Origin: Margaritifera margaritifera
Lineage: Eukaryota > Mollusca > Bivalvia > Unionida > Margaritiferidae
DNA: 64,000 nucleotides
Assembly: GCA_029931535.1 (NCBI GenBank)
Contig: JAQPZY010001554.1
Coordinates: forward strand, 744,001 to 808,000
Reading direction: 5' to 3'
The translations under genes and the position numbers were made by a program. Shown in pieces: positions 23,046-34,508 of the stretch. Each line of letters starts with the position of its first letter. Positions within the stretch are counted from its first letter, which is position 1. The notes beneath the pieces were generated by a model, which was given only the letters and a program-made list of their open reading frames with translations, did not search any database and had not been told where the DNA came from.

Positions 23046-24760
23046 GCACACATCCATGTTATGATACATCACTTAGATAAACTTGTAAGTCCATACATTT
23101 ATCGAGCAAAATTAAAAACACATTTCAGTTAGAGGGCAGACCAACTCACATTTCCCGCCTCTTGCATAATATACTGTTACAGAGAGACTCGTGATGTGAA
23201 ACAAATATAGGAACGAAGATGGCGACCTACTGGTAGTATCCCGTTATGTCCCCGGAAATATTTTACCTGTTTAACACAGGATCGCCTCTTATCGCTATAA
23301 ATTCATAAAAGAGTAACCTAATGTTCATTTCTCCATGTCCTACAATGTCGAAAACTAATAAAATGGCGGCCTACTTTTATTTCTCTTTCACTCGACTGGT
23401 AAAATTCTAGGAATTATGAGAAAAATCAATGGGATGGTAAATTGGTTTAAAGATGAAGGTAGGAGATGGTATGGACATTGTAGTGAGCACGGCATTTCGT
23501 AAGACGATTATTCAGGAGGATATGCTTTGTGGGGATTAGATTTTACTCCAGATCAAGGCAGCAATGAAGGAGTGTGATCATGTGTATTAGGTATAGTGTG
23601 CATATAAATACTCATACCCTTTGGCATGTGATAGTATGTTTGTGTGTATTGCAAGTATAGATTGTGCATTAGTACTCCTACCCACTTGCGTGTGATAGTG
23701 TGATTTAATCCCGTCCCCCCTTCTTTTATATCCAACTCCTTTCGTTGGATAGTATGTGAGGGATATTGGTCACTACACACGTCATGTTGGATAGTAGATA
23801 ACGGGGTGTTGGATAGTAAAGAACTAAGTGACAAATTCCTGTTTGGGCCCAGAGTGCCATTCCCATGTTAAATTCTCGTTTGAGGCTATAAACGGTTTAC
23901 CCTGTTTTACATTTGACTGCCGTTTGAGGCAAACCGTCACACTCTACTACTAATATTCATTTCAGTTAGAGGACAGACAGACCCGCATGCTACATTTTCC
24001 GGTAAACAGACCCATAATGTTACAGTGTTACATTTCCCGCCAAACAGACCCAACATAGTACACTGTTACATTTCCAGCCAGCCAGACTCATCGTGTGAAA
24101 CGAATGAACACATTTTAAACATTACATATTTTCCCTATACATTTCAACATGACAGCCTAACGGTAAATTCCCTGTTAGTGTCTATAATCATCTGTTTACC
24201 CTTTTTAACATAGGATTCCCCCTTGAATCTGAGGCCTAAGTGTCCCACCACACTAATACTACTACTCTCTCTGCCTGTCTCTCTGTCTGTCTCTCTCTGT
24301 CTCTGTCTCTCTCAGCGTGTGTTTGTAATATCATTATTATGCTTTCATTCCGATAGTTTGATCAATGTGTGTTGAATGCGCAACACAAAATGTATGTTGC
24401 ACTTTGTTCTCGTCAAACCTTCTGTTTCAAAGAAGATAATTGAACTAACTAACCATTGTGAATTTTAAAAAAAACATAAAAATACGTCCGTAACAGCGAA
24501 TGTTTATGAAGCTATACCTTTGGCTATTCCGGCCTGGGCCTTATACTGACTGCACCATTGAAGCTTTTAAAGATTATATGGGTTGAAAAATAATCTAAAA
24601 AGAACTTGCTGTTACTTTTTAAATTAAATTAAATTAAATTAAAATAAAATAAATAAATATTCATTATTACATTTAGTGGTTAGTGAATTAAAATCTTTTT
24701 TTTTTCTTCATATATTACGGAACGCGCCAGAGTAATGAAAGTAATTTTGGTTAGAATCTC
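22573..24760. repeat. Repeat-rich non-coding region
   Basis: Contains (AAT)n at about 22884-22912 and a (CT)n run at about 22952-23043. Loose repeats follow, such as 'gtgatagtatgtttgtgtgt' at about 23560-23720 and 'ttacctgtttaacacaggat' at about 23265 and 24195. Similar 'gatagtatgtttgtgtgtg' blocks reappear at 29.76-30.25 kb, on the far side of the polymerase fossil. No gene is seen. Confidence 0.5.
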
Positions 24761-24765
24761 ATTTA

Positions 24766-25138
24766 CACACAGTGACATAATGACTTAGACTTGTGAACGT
24801 TTTCCTATTTGCTTAACACCCATATTGACATAATGACTTAGACATGTGATCGTTTTCCTATGTACTTAACACAAACAGTGATATAATGACTTAGACTTGT
24901 GATCGTTTTCCAATGTACTTAACACACACAATGACATAATGACTTAGACTTGTGAACGTTTTCCTATTTACTTAACACGCATATTGACATAATGACTTAT
25001 ATTAATGATCGTTTTCCTATGTACTTAACATACACAGTGTTACAATGACTTAGACTTGTGATCGTTTTCCTATGTACTTAACACACACAGTGACATAATT
25101 ACGAAGAGTTGTGATCTTTTTTCCTATGCACTTAACAG
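24766..25138. repeat. 53-bp tandem minisatellite, about 7 copies
   Basis: The unit 'gacataatgacttagacttg' followed by 'tgatcgttttcctatgtac' and 'ttaacac' repeats every 53 bp with moderate divergence. It lies just upstream of the Polinton polymerase fossil. Confidence 0.85.
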
Positions 25139-25274
25139 CATGAAAATAATGACTTTACGAAGTGATCACAACGATCAACATTTTGCCTTTAATGTCTCAT
25201 GCACCATTATGAATCTTTGTTCATTATTTTCAGTAGGTGAAGATTCAGACACGGATTCTTCTCCTTATCTGTTT

Positions 25275-25540
25275 GAACCACAAAAACAACGGGACAGTGC
25301 GTGTTTCGATTACATGGACAACGATACAGTATCTTAATCACACATACAGCGAGACAGTGCATGTCTTAATCACACAGACAAGACACTGCCTGTTTTAGTC
25401 ACACAGACGAGGCAGTGCGTGTCACAATCACACCTACACTAAAACAATGTGACCCAGTCACACAGACAACCAGACAGTGTGTCTCACTCATACAGACAAA
25501 ACAGTGCGTGACTCAGTCACACAAACAACGAGACAGTGCG
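25275..25540. repeat. Degenerate repeat, roughly 34-bp period
   Basis: The phrases 'cacacagacaa' and 'gagacagtgcgtgt' recur about seven times with variable spacing. The open frames across it are repeat-derived. Confidence 0.6.
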
Positions 25541-25729
25541 TTTTTCAAGAGAAAGGAAAAGGCTGATACTCAGAAGCATTCAAATGTACAGTTTCAATTA
25601 AACAGGGCTTGGTATAGTTGCAATTTACAGCGAGAGATGCTTAGGCGCGGCTGATTAAAATTGAGATTGGACAGCATAGTTGGACGTGAAAAGGTATTGT
25701 GTGACTCCCATACTTTTTCTGATTTCGCT

Positions 25730-28170
25730 CACTAGGTTTTAGACGCACGGATAACACCTGGAACGAGGAGGAGTTGAATCGTTACGGCCACTGTCACCAG
25801 TGCGATAGTCATTGCTCACAATTTCTCACGATACAACGGACAGTTTCTTTTGAAACATTTTTTTTCAGAAAAAGGAACTGGATTTCCACAAGTTACCATG
25901 AATGGAGCCAAAACCATTGACATGAAGGTGAGACACGTACAGCTTAAGGATTCCATGAGTTATTTAACTATGCTTTTGAGTATAATGCATAAAACGTCTG
26001 GAATGACGGAAACGGCTACAGGCTATTTTCTACACTTGTTCGATACAGAAGAAAATCATCACATTGTGCTCCCGCATTTGCCTGATGTTCATTACTACGA
26101 CTCCGACGGTATGCGAATAGAACAACGAGAAACTTTCTAATCCTGATACCAAGTCCACTATTCAGACGTTTTTGATTTTTAGAAGAAATGTTGAAATACT
26201 GTATGTCCGATGTGCACATTTTAGGACGTTGTTGTGAAACATTTCGACGGTCATTTCTCAAATATTTCCTTGAAGGAAGGTTCTACCATTGCGAAAGCAT
26301 GTGGATTAGTGTACCGAAAGAGGTATATGCCCACAAACAAACAAGCCATTATACCACCTCACTCGCATCAGTCTGACAGTCGTCGATATTCAGCCAAAGC
26401 TTTGCATTGGTTGCATTACTTATGTGAAACTCAAAACAAGTGGAGACAAAGTGCTAGAAATGGCGAAGAAAAGAAGATTGGATCTTATTCCACGGATGGC
26501 TGCGATTTAGAAAACCAACAGATCTTGTGAGAATTTCAGAGATGCTTTTTCATGGATGCGCCACGTGTTATCCTCACCAAGAACTGAACAAAGCATTTGA
26601 CAGGGTTCACTGTGGAAGAGCTGTATGACAAAGCTTACAACGACGCCAGAGTTTTTAACGTCAAGGATACCAAGTAGTAGAAATGTGAAAACACGACTAC
26701 CATCGACGTTTGAAAACAAATCAAGAATTCCAACGCATCGTCGAAAACTGCAATGTGGTGGACATCGAACCTTTAAATCCAATCGACAGTTTGTTTTGAG
26801 CACAGACCACTGTTATATGCTTGCTGAACTAAAACGACGAATCTCAAGGAGAACAAAATCAAATATACCGACGTTTGTTCATTGTACCCTTGGGTGTGTA
26901 AATATGTTTGATCCCCTACCGTCACTCTGAAATTTTGACAGAACTCATCGACGTCGAATACATTCACCAGTACGAAGGTATGATGAAATCTCAAGTTCGT
27001 CCACAGACGAACTTGTACCATCCCGTGCTACCTCATTACTGCCACATAAAACTGATGTTTCGGTCATGTCGTACGTGTGCTGAAATGTATAATCAACATC
27101 AGCGTTGTTGTCATGATGACCAAGAACGTACCTTGACAGAAAGGTGGGTGTGTCTTATTGTTTCATGCTCTCAAACGTGTATACCAATTGTTAAAAATGT
27201 ACGCAATTTGGCACTTGCCAACCACATAACAATACCAACAAGCCAACGACTCGAGTCCAGGGACTTTTTTGGGCTACGTAAACGAGTTTCTGAAATTAAA
27301 ATGAGTTGCCAGCGTCTATCCTTTCTGGTGTCAGACTCCAGAGGAAAACGATCAATTCAAACAACGGTACCGATCCCTGGAAGACATCGACATGAACCAC
27401 GTAGAACTGAGAGAAGGAAGACGATCGTTTGCTAAAATCATGCTGAATTGTTTGTGGGGAAACCTGGCTCAACGTCCGATATAGACAAAGACTGAATAAT
27501 TGGTAGATCCAAGTCAATACTCTCAGCTCAACGACAATAAAGGAAAACTCTTTAAACATGTGGAAATCATACGTGAAGTTTTGATCTTGGTAAGTTACGA
27601 TCAAGTCATGGAATTTGTTCCATCTGACGAGTTTTGGCAATGTCATCATTGCTGCTTATGTGACAGCCAATGCCCGCTTAAAAATGTCCTCTGTGTTGGA
27701 ACCTTTTGGAGACAGTGTCCTTTTCTTTGACACCTATAGTTGCGTATACATCGATCGCCTTGGAGGTTATCACTCATACATTGAAGGCAAACGCTTAGGA
27801 GCGTGGACCGACGAACATTCCGAAGACATTATTCTAAGTTTTGCGAAAATATTGTAGGTAAAAAAGGACAACTTTATACCAAATATAAAGCGAAAGCACT
27901 AAGTCTAACTATTGTTTGAGTCAAGCGGCGAACTTTGATGTGTCAAATGAAGCCTTAAAGGCAGGTGAAGATCAAAACTTTCTCGTCAAAACGGTCAATC
28001 CTCACAAGGTTGCACGTTTGTATGAGAACCAAATCCCCAATCGACTGTTGGAAACAAGTGTATCAGATTGTCTACAAGAAACGAGTGCAATTTCCCAGTT
28101 ACAACACGGTACCGTACGGATACCGCCCTCCATTACAAAAAAGTCCCATTGAAGAAAGATGGTTTTGAGC
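25730..28170 (+). pseudogene. Maverick/Polinton-type protein-primed family B DNA polymerase, heavily broken
   Basis: Successive plus-strand fragments in changing frames follow the order of a Polinton polB. They run: exonuclease-region segment (about 25850-26140), linker with a Cys/Phe-rich stretch (26188-26530), a GC-TCYP-type segment in a shifted frame (about 26530-26800), central region with YHPVLP and CRTCAE (about 26905-27150), and the LMLN-type motif near 27440. The palm block comes last, with NVIIAAYVTANARLK and the motif-C position near 27740 (about 27610-27857), then a carboxyl region with YNTVPYGY (about 28090-28125). Motif C reads FDTYS, so the second catalytic Asp is replaced by Tyr. 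At least six frameshifts or stops separate the pieces. It is non-functional. Capsid, ATPase, protease and integrase genes of a full element were not recognised here, and no terminal inverted repeats were found. Confidence 0.75.
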
Positions 28171-28215
28171 AGAGATGTCCACCGTGAAAACTGAATTCAA
28201 CAGAGAAGCCATGGG

Positions 28216-28737
28216 ATGGACTCACCAACTCAAAGTTCAATGAAGTCGAATCTCGCTCCGCTATTGAAAGGGATGCACTTCGTGAACATATCTATGTATG
28301 TCATCCATGCACTCAGAAAACTCTCTGGTTACCACAAGTTCGTCGAGGATCACGAATCTAAGAAGAATACACGTTACTCGTGGCTTTGCTTGACTACTGT
28401 GATTTTACCAGTTGATTCCAGATGTTCAAAGGGAAATGGGCAAATTTTAGCGATAACAAGACTTATCTGCATGGGAGAAAGAGATAAAGTAGAGTGTTTC
28501 GGTTGTGGTGTGAAGAGTAATAAATGGAAGAATAAAGATTCACCCTACGAAGAACACAATCAGTGGTCTGCGCGCTGTCACTATATCATGGATAGTTTAG
28601 AAGAGTGCATTCATAATGTATCTTTGGAACTATTCTACACGGACTTTGTGCAGATTCGTGTGAAACGCAAAGAACAATTGCATCTTAAATGGCATCGAAG
28701 TTTTAATCATTGGTATCTGAATGCTGTGAGAATGTAA
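28216..28737 (+). CDS. BIR-domain (IAP-like) reading frame beside the polymerase fossil
   Basis: A 173-aa frame containing a clear baculovirus-IAP-repeat: MGERDKVECFGCG, Trp104, KDSPYEEH, then ARCHY. Zinc ligands Cys94, Cys97, His114 and Cys121 fit CX2CX16HX6C exactly, and the D-x-P-x-x-E-H core is kept. BIR proteins bind caspases or IAP-binding-motif peptides and block cell death. The upstream half of the domain is weaker (the usual Gly-Phe-Tyr before the motif reads RLICMG), and residues 1-60 look unrelated. The frame may be a fragment joined to noise. It could be cargo of the Polinton or a separate host IAP remnant; same strand and 46-bp spacing favour association. Confidence 0.6.
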   Translation: MDSPTQSSMKSNLAPLLKGMHFVNISMYVIHALRKLSGYHKFVEDHESKKNTRYSWLCLTTVILPVDSRCSKGNGQILAITRLICMGERDKVECFGCGVKSNKWKNKDSPYEEHNQWSARCHYIMDSLEECIHNVSLELFYTDFVQIRVKRKEQLHLKWHRSFNHWYLNAVRM

Positions 28738-28739
28738 AT

Positions 28740-29281
28740 TACCTTGAAAATGTTCTAATGGTCATAGACTGATCCGCGTCCAACACGTTGTAAGACTTTT
28801 GATGCCACGACTTCAACATACAGTATAGGAGTGATATACCGATTTCCACGGGAGGAAGTCAATGAAAAGGTCCAAAACTTACAGGATTACAAAATGCTTT
28901 AAAAAAACAAAGGATTGCCTAAAGACGAAACTCCTTTACAACGTGATATGTGTTGCTTTATGACGCATGTTCTTGGAAATGGTTTACCGGTGGACTCCTT
29001 TGGTACATGGTTCACTATTCCATCAGAAGGCATTTATATGAATGGCTACTTTAGAGGAACCGATTGGGGATGTATTGTCAGACATTGATCAACTGCGAAG
29101 ACGTTATGAAACTCGCAATGCCACTTCTGACATCAGTGTTGCTGCGAATTCCATGGGAAAAGTCAATGAAACCATTCAATACCATGATGATTACCATGAG
29201 ATTTTAGATGAACTTATTTCACAAGACGATACATCTCCTAAGAATTTAGGACAACGTGGTGTGCGTGCGTTAGTGACATAA
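28740..29281 (+). pseudogene. Unassigned coding-like remnant downstream of the BIR frame
   Basis: Protein-like frames alternate here. One segment contains LPKDETPLQRDMCC and GNGLPVDSFGTWF (about 28910-29020). A 79-aa frame at 29042-29281 is rich in Asp, Glu and Ser (SDIDQLRRRYETRN). Composition is unlike the AT-noise around it, and it continues the strand of the polymerase fossil, so it may be another broken gene of the same element. No family is recognised. Confidence 0.35.
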
Positions 29282-31700
29282 TTTCTTGTATTTTGTTTAC
29301 CGGCAGATTCTCTGTGGCAAATGTATCACCAGTCAATGCGAAGACATGACCACCAAAATTTTGTGCACGAAGAAATACGAATACTGTGAGATTGTTGTGA
29401 TCTGGTTCGATGATTTATGGACAATATTGTGTTTATTTTCTTCATCGACGCAGAGTTTGATTCCCATTATAACATTTACTGACTTGTTTTGGACGTGATT
29501 TTTCTAGGAGAATTGGGGTGTAGAGGTGGGTGCTGGTCAGCAAGACGGTGTTTTTGTCAGTAGGTGTGGGCGATGGTCAGCGGGTGTGGGTGCTGTTCAG
29601 TAAGAAGGTGACGTTAAATCTATGTGCATTTTCAACATCACTATTCTCTTTATGCCTCATAGTGCCACATTATTGTTAAACCTATGGACTAATGTTAAAT
29701 GTTTTTTGTCTTTGACAATTAAAAACTCAACCCCATCACCGCCCTCCACCATTATGTCTTGTGTGATAGCATATAGGTGTGATAGTATGTTTGTGTGTGA
29801 ACATTCCTACCTTTTTCTCTCCTTTCACCCCATCTTTGGAAAGATGTGAGTGGTGGTATGTTTATATGTTTTGTACGTCTTCAACATTAAAACTTAGACC
29901 CCACCATACTCTCTTATGTGATTGTCTATCAGCATGCTCGCCTATGTGTAAGAACTGCTAGCTTTTGCTCTCCTTTCACTCTACGTATGATAGTATGCAA
30001 GTACGTTTGTGTATGTGTGAGCACTCTTATCCTTTTCTGTCGTTTCACTCCATGTATAATAATATATAAGTAGGTTTGTGCGTAGTGTGTATGAACATTC
30101 CTACTTTTTTCAAAAGTGAGAGTAATTTTGTGTACTAGTAAGCACTCCTATTTTCTCTCCTTTCACTCCATGTATGATATCATAAAAGCATGTTTGTGTG
30201 AATAGTGTGTGAACATTCCTTTCAGAGGAGATAGTATGTTTGTGTATGTGCGAGCACTCCTACCCTTTTCTCTTCTTTCACTTCACTTCTAGGATTATAG
30301 GAGTTACAAAGATGGTAGGGGTGGTAGTTTTGTTGATAAAGGGGTTTGGTTTCTTTTTCACCCACTTACTTTACATTCTACCCTTCTGTGAGTTAGTGTT
30401 GGTGTTGGTCAGTAGGTATGGGTGCTGGTCAGTAAATGTGGGGGGTTAGTCAGTAAGATGGTTATAGTTTTAGAATTAAATTGTCCCTTAACGCCACAGG
30501 ACTATTTTCAGAACCATTTTTGTAACCTCAAAGTTAAATTCCACTTCATGCTATAGGGACATTGTTTTAAACCGCAAACTCAGCGTTAAATTCCCCATGA
30601 GACTGTTGTGCCACATTAATGTTAAACCTGTGGACTTTTTTGAATATGGAATTTCTGTTAGAGGCCATAGAGCCACGTTTCGACATGACCACCGTAATGT
30701 TAATTCCCACTGAGGTCACAGAGCCATTTCTTTTTGAAGCCATATCGCCACAGTATACTACTGGCGGTCCTTACAAGGGACACTAAAAAATAAACCTTTT
30801 ATTACGTCACAAAAACCCGCAAATGACTCTTAGCGTGTTAGCTGATGTGGTTCTAAGTGGTTCCTACAGGTTTAATTTCTTTCAAAGTTCGGTCCAGAGG
30901 ATTAGGCCATCGACTCTTTTCAAATTCAGCCTAGAGCAATAAAAAAGTGTCTTCTGAAGAGCAAATATTTAACTTTGAATTGTAATGATTTATTGTACTC
31001 TCTAAAAATTATTGTAACTTTAATGATAAAAGCGACCGATTTTTACCTCTACTAGTTATAGACCATGGGAGCTTATAATATGGCCTACTATCTGTCGTCC
31101 GTGCGTCCTTTAGCGCAAGTTTGTTATCGCTACTGCTCCTAAGCTACTTGGAGTATTGCCATGAAACTTGACAATAATATTAAAAACTATACATGACACA
31201 GCACCATCATGTATTAACAGAGAGCCAAAACAAGCCCTATTCAGTTAGACATAAACATAAACATTGTTCTCAAACATGTATTGTCCCTTATAAGCTTATG
31301 AACTTCCATCTGCAAAGTCCTACTCATTGCTATGATTTGTGAGGAGTATGTTCCTTCACGTACAATGTTGAATGCAGTACAACGTCATTTTTATGTCACT
31401 CCATTGAGGATTATATAATATCAAATGTAAGTAATTTATAACTTTCATTACAATCATAAAACTGTCGAGAGGAGAAGAAAAAGCACAGTATTAAATACAA
31501 ATAACGAGAAATATACAAATAACATATGACAGACAGAAAGAAAGACCAAGTGGTGCAATTGTTGAGAAATATCGTCTTGCCATAACTGCGACCAAGTCTA
31601 CCAATATGTAGTAATACAAGAGTGTCATACTCAATAGTTCTCTGTAAACAAATTCCCATATTTGGTGATGGTATTCAACTCCTGTTAAACAAATATCTAC
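29282..31700. repeat. Degenerate repeats, no gene
   Basis: G-rich short repeats 'gtgggtgctggtcagtaag' occur at about 29514-29610 and 30390-30462. Repeats of 'gatagtatgtttgtgtgtg' and 'ctcctttcactcca' occupy about 29755-30290. A theme of about 75 bp, 'gccacattaatgttaaacc', occupies about 30480-30780. The same themes occur upstream of the polymerase fossil (23.5-24.2 kb). Confidence 0.5.
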
Positions 31701-31705
31701 ACATT

Positions 31706-32530
31706 TTACATTTCAAAGATTTTTTTATCTGTGTGCATCTTCATGTGCTTCGACAAATGAGTCCTTTGTCTAAACAGTTTCCCACATATTTCACACTTGA
31801 AGGGTTTCTCACCAGTGTGTATCCTCAAGTGTACCGGCAGATTAGATTTCTGCCTAAACAATTTGCCACATATTTCACATTTTTAAAGGGTTTGCAATCT
31901 GTGTGTAGCGACATGTGTACTGTCAAATGAGTCTTCGTGGTAAACAAATCGCCACATATTTTACATTTGTATGGTTTGTCACCAGTATGTATCCCGATGT
32001 GTCTCACCAAATTAGACCTATATTTAAACAATTCTCCACACATTTCACATTTGAATTGTTTGTCACCTGTGTGTATATTCATGTGCATTGTCAAATTAGA
32101 TTTATCAGAAAACAAATTTCCGCATTCATCACATTTGTACTGTTTGTCACCAGTATGCATCTTCATGTGGTTGATTAAACCAGTGTTCACGTGAAACGCT
32201 TTCCCACATATTTCACAGCTGTATGGTTTGTCACCAGTATGTATCCTTATGTTTCCAATCAAAGTAATTTTCTGGTTAAACAATTTCCCACATATTTCAC
32301 ACCTGAAGGGCTTCTCACCGGTGCGTATCCTCAAGTGTGCTGATAAATTAGGTTTCTGGTTAAACAATTTCCCACATATTTCACATCTAAAGGGTTTGTC
32401 ACCTGTGTGTTTCGTCATGTGCACTTTCAAATGAGTCTTTGTGATAAATCAACTGCTACATATTTCACATCTGTATGGTTTTTCACGAGTATGTGTCCTT
32501 GTGTGTCTCGTCAAAGTATGGATCTGCATG
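31706..32530 (-). pseudogene. Second C2H2 zinc-finger array, frameshifted and cut by E1
   Basis: The main open part (32430 to 31825, 201 aa) carries six fingers with TGDKPF or TGDKPY linkers, for example [34 protein letters not shown] and CKICGDLFTTKTHLTVH. A frameshift near 31880 (extra T/A) separates two more good fingers that end at a stop at 31706. Upstream, a finger is interrupted by TGA (CEICSS then stop, near 32447). A further finger keeps only its helix end (SLTRHMQIH) before the E1 element starts at 32546. Helix residues differ from the 13-14 kb array, so it is a distinct paralogue. Without repair of the frame it cannot make the full protein. Confidence 0.75.
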
Positions 32531-32545
32531 TGCCTGGTTAAACTA

Positions 32546-33009
32546 GGTATCACGGTACCAATTGTGCAAGCCCAGGGGGGCGGAGCTTAAAGTGTAGTGA
32601 ACATTGTATTCAGAAATAAATAACACAACTAGCTGTGATTGGTGTATTATGTAAGAGTTGTAGTTTCTGTCTGGCTTAAAAAAAAGTTGAGTCTCTTAGC
32701 AACATGTGAGATTATGTTAATTCATATGTAGATCATGTTTTGTATTTTTTATGATTTTTTAAAAATGTGATACACATCACTGAAAATGTGTCTGTTGTGA
32801 CTGGATAACTCTTACCCCTGTCTAGTTCCAGCAGAGTTATCTCTCTTAAATGCAATGGAGTACCTGGTTCTGTCACTGTCAAATTGACAATCTAATATTG
32901 CTGTCTATAACAGTGTGTGACACGCATGCTAAAGTAGAAGAGAAGGTATATTTATTTCACCAAACCTTAACATTAAGGTCTATGGAAAAACAATTGGTAC
33001 CGTGATGCC
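32546..33009. mobile_element. E1: 464-bp inverted-repeat element at the left edge of the array
   Basis: Begins GGTATCACGGTACCAATTG and ends with the inverse of GGCATCACGGTACCAATTG. TA flanks it on both sides (32544-32545, 33010-33011). Near-identical to E2 and E3. No coding frame. By itself it looks like a Tc1/mariner-type MITE. Its position next to a finger helix shows that the zinc-finger array is truncated here. Confidence 0.85.
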
Positions 33010-33100
33010 TAAAGGGAATACCAGCCTCGCAGTGTATCCATAGTAACCTGTACATGTAGGCACCATTTATAAACTATCATAGTGTCATTTGGCAAAAACA

Positions 33101-33504
33101 ATGGATATTGAGAAGTTTGGGTCAACTATTGACAGACTTTTAGCTAGAAAATGAATAAAATCTTCAGAAAATAACTCACATTGGTTTTGGATGGGGTATT
33201 TGATAAAGATGGCTATGGAAGACAGAGATTTGCAAGTCCTGATGGCCTTATATCAGTGGAGTCAGCTCAGAGATTGTCATACATGCAACAAAATAAGTTA
33301 TGCAGATACAATGTGGATGATTTTGGCCAAATATAACCAATTTTACCTCCATATTATGATAAATCATGTATAAACAGTAACTATCTGCTTCTTGAAAAGC
33401 ATGCCATAAACCAGGATAGAGAACACTATAGGGCTCAAAGAAGGTGCTTCAGTTGTTGTAGATCACTTTACTTTGTATCATATTGGATATGTTGGTATGA
33501 GTAA
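33101..33504 (+). pseudogene. Decayed His-Me finger nuclease in U1 (same in every unit)
   Basis: ATG at 33101 opens MDIEKFGSTIDRLLARK, then TGA. The frame continues to ENNSHWFW, and a shift of frame leads to DGAFDKDGYGRQRF and SVESAQRLSYM. A TAA follows, then YYDKSCINSNYLLLEKHAIN and REHYRAQRRCF. Aligned on the I-PpoI spacing, the second zinc Cys (SC) and the metal-binding Asn (AIN) are exactly in place. The catalytic His is Pro, the first CxxxxC Cys is Tyr and the zinc His is Tyr. The enzyme is dead by stops, frameshift and active-site loss. The same lesions occur in all ten units, at an offset of about 91 bp from each unit start. The 60-codon frame at 33191-33373 is an out-of-frame shadow. 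Confidence 0.6.
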
Positions 33505-33593
33505 TTTTAGGTAACTTATTATACATATGGTCTTCCTTCCCACTTTCTTTTTATTGTCATGCATTAATGGCCTCTTTTTGTACACTTTCTTGT

Positions 33594-33960
33594 CTTGAAA
33601 TTCTTCACGCAATTGATAAAGATAAGTTCTGTTGCATTCCCTTTTGTAGAAGTAGCAGGAATATCATCAGACAAGAGCAATTTCTTTAAGTCAGCATTTC
33701 CCATTGACACTTGCATGGTGCCCCTTTATAATCCTCTATTGACTTTCATTTAATCATATTTATTTCTGTCCCACTGTTAATTTTGGAATTTCCTCCTATA
33801 AGGCCAAACATTTTTGAATGGTAACCACATTTGTCACATATTGCCCATTTCTTCCATTCAAGTCCACACTGTTCTTCAAACTTTGGGTCCCATCGCAAGA
33901 ATCCAGAATAGCATGTGCTCATATTGGCATGTTTACGGAAGGTTGCACTTTACATACCGG
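33594..33960 (-). pseudogene. Transposase middle fragment in U1 (same in every unit)
   Basis: Minus-strand reading: SATFRKHANMSTCYSGFLRW, then DPKFEEQCGLEWKKW and the zinc-type AICDKCGYHSKMFGL. After frame changes comes SMGNADLKKLLLSDDIPATS, then KGNATELIF. This fits the segment of the same transposase family that is missing from the element at 16.6-17.9 kb. Stops (for example AGM then TAA) and frame changes are shared by all units. The carboxyl half, with the Cys cluster and WW motif, is absent. Confidence 0.55.
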
Positions 33961-34508
33961 CATTCTAGAGAACATAAACTATTTGATATGAGGTAGCGTC
34001 CTCATCTCTGAGAGCAAAATGAAATCACTTTCAAGGTCTCCACTATATATAGAAGCCTCAATTTTAGGTTCAACACTTTATCAAGAATTTATTTTTGGAT
34101 AATTTAATTACATGCAAGTTAATACATGTTTTCATGAACTAATTTATGTTACATGGATAATATATTGGAGGAAATACAAATACCACACCTTATGTATTTC
34201 ATTCAGTTATCTCCGTTACACCATACATGACATCTGAAGAAATAAAAACTCACATTTTCAGTGCTTGTTTATGAAAATAAAGAAAAGATTTAGTGCGAAA
34301 TATTATATTAGCCCTCAATCCTTATGCAAATGTAAGTACAACTGATTTAATAATTTCTTACAGCAAAATTTAAAAGGTTTAAAACTTGACACAGATGTTT
34401 TTTTTTTTTTCTTTTCCCTATGCCTGACTTAGGCCAATTATTTTTAATTGTATGTGTAGGACCAATATAAATTATATGCATCTATATGATTTAAAGTATT
34501 TACCCCTT

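Noticed and set aside
22857..23132. Arg-Glu and Ser-Leu repeat proteins
   Set aside because: Translations of a pure (CT)n tract. The same applies to the GA/TG tracts at 60.6 and 61.3 kb and the TA tract at 8.4 kb.
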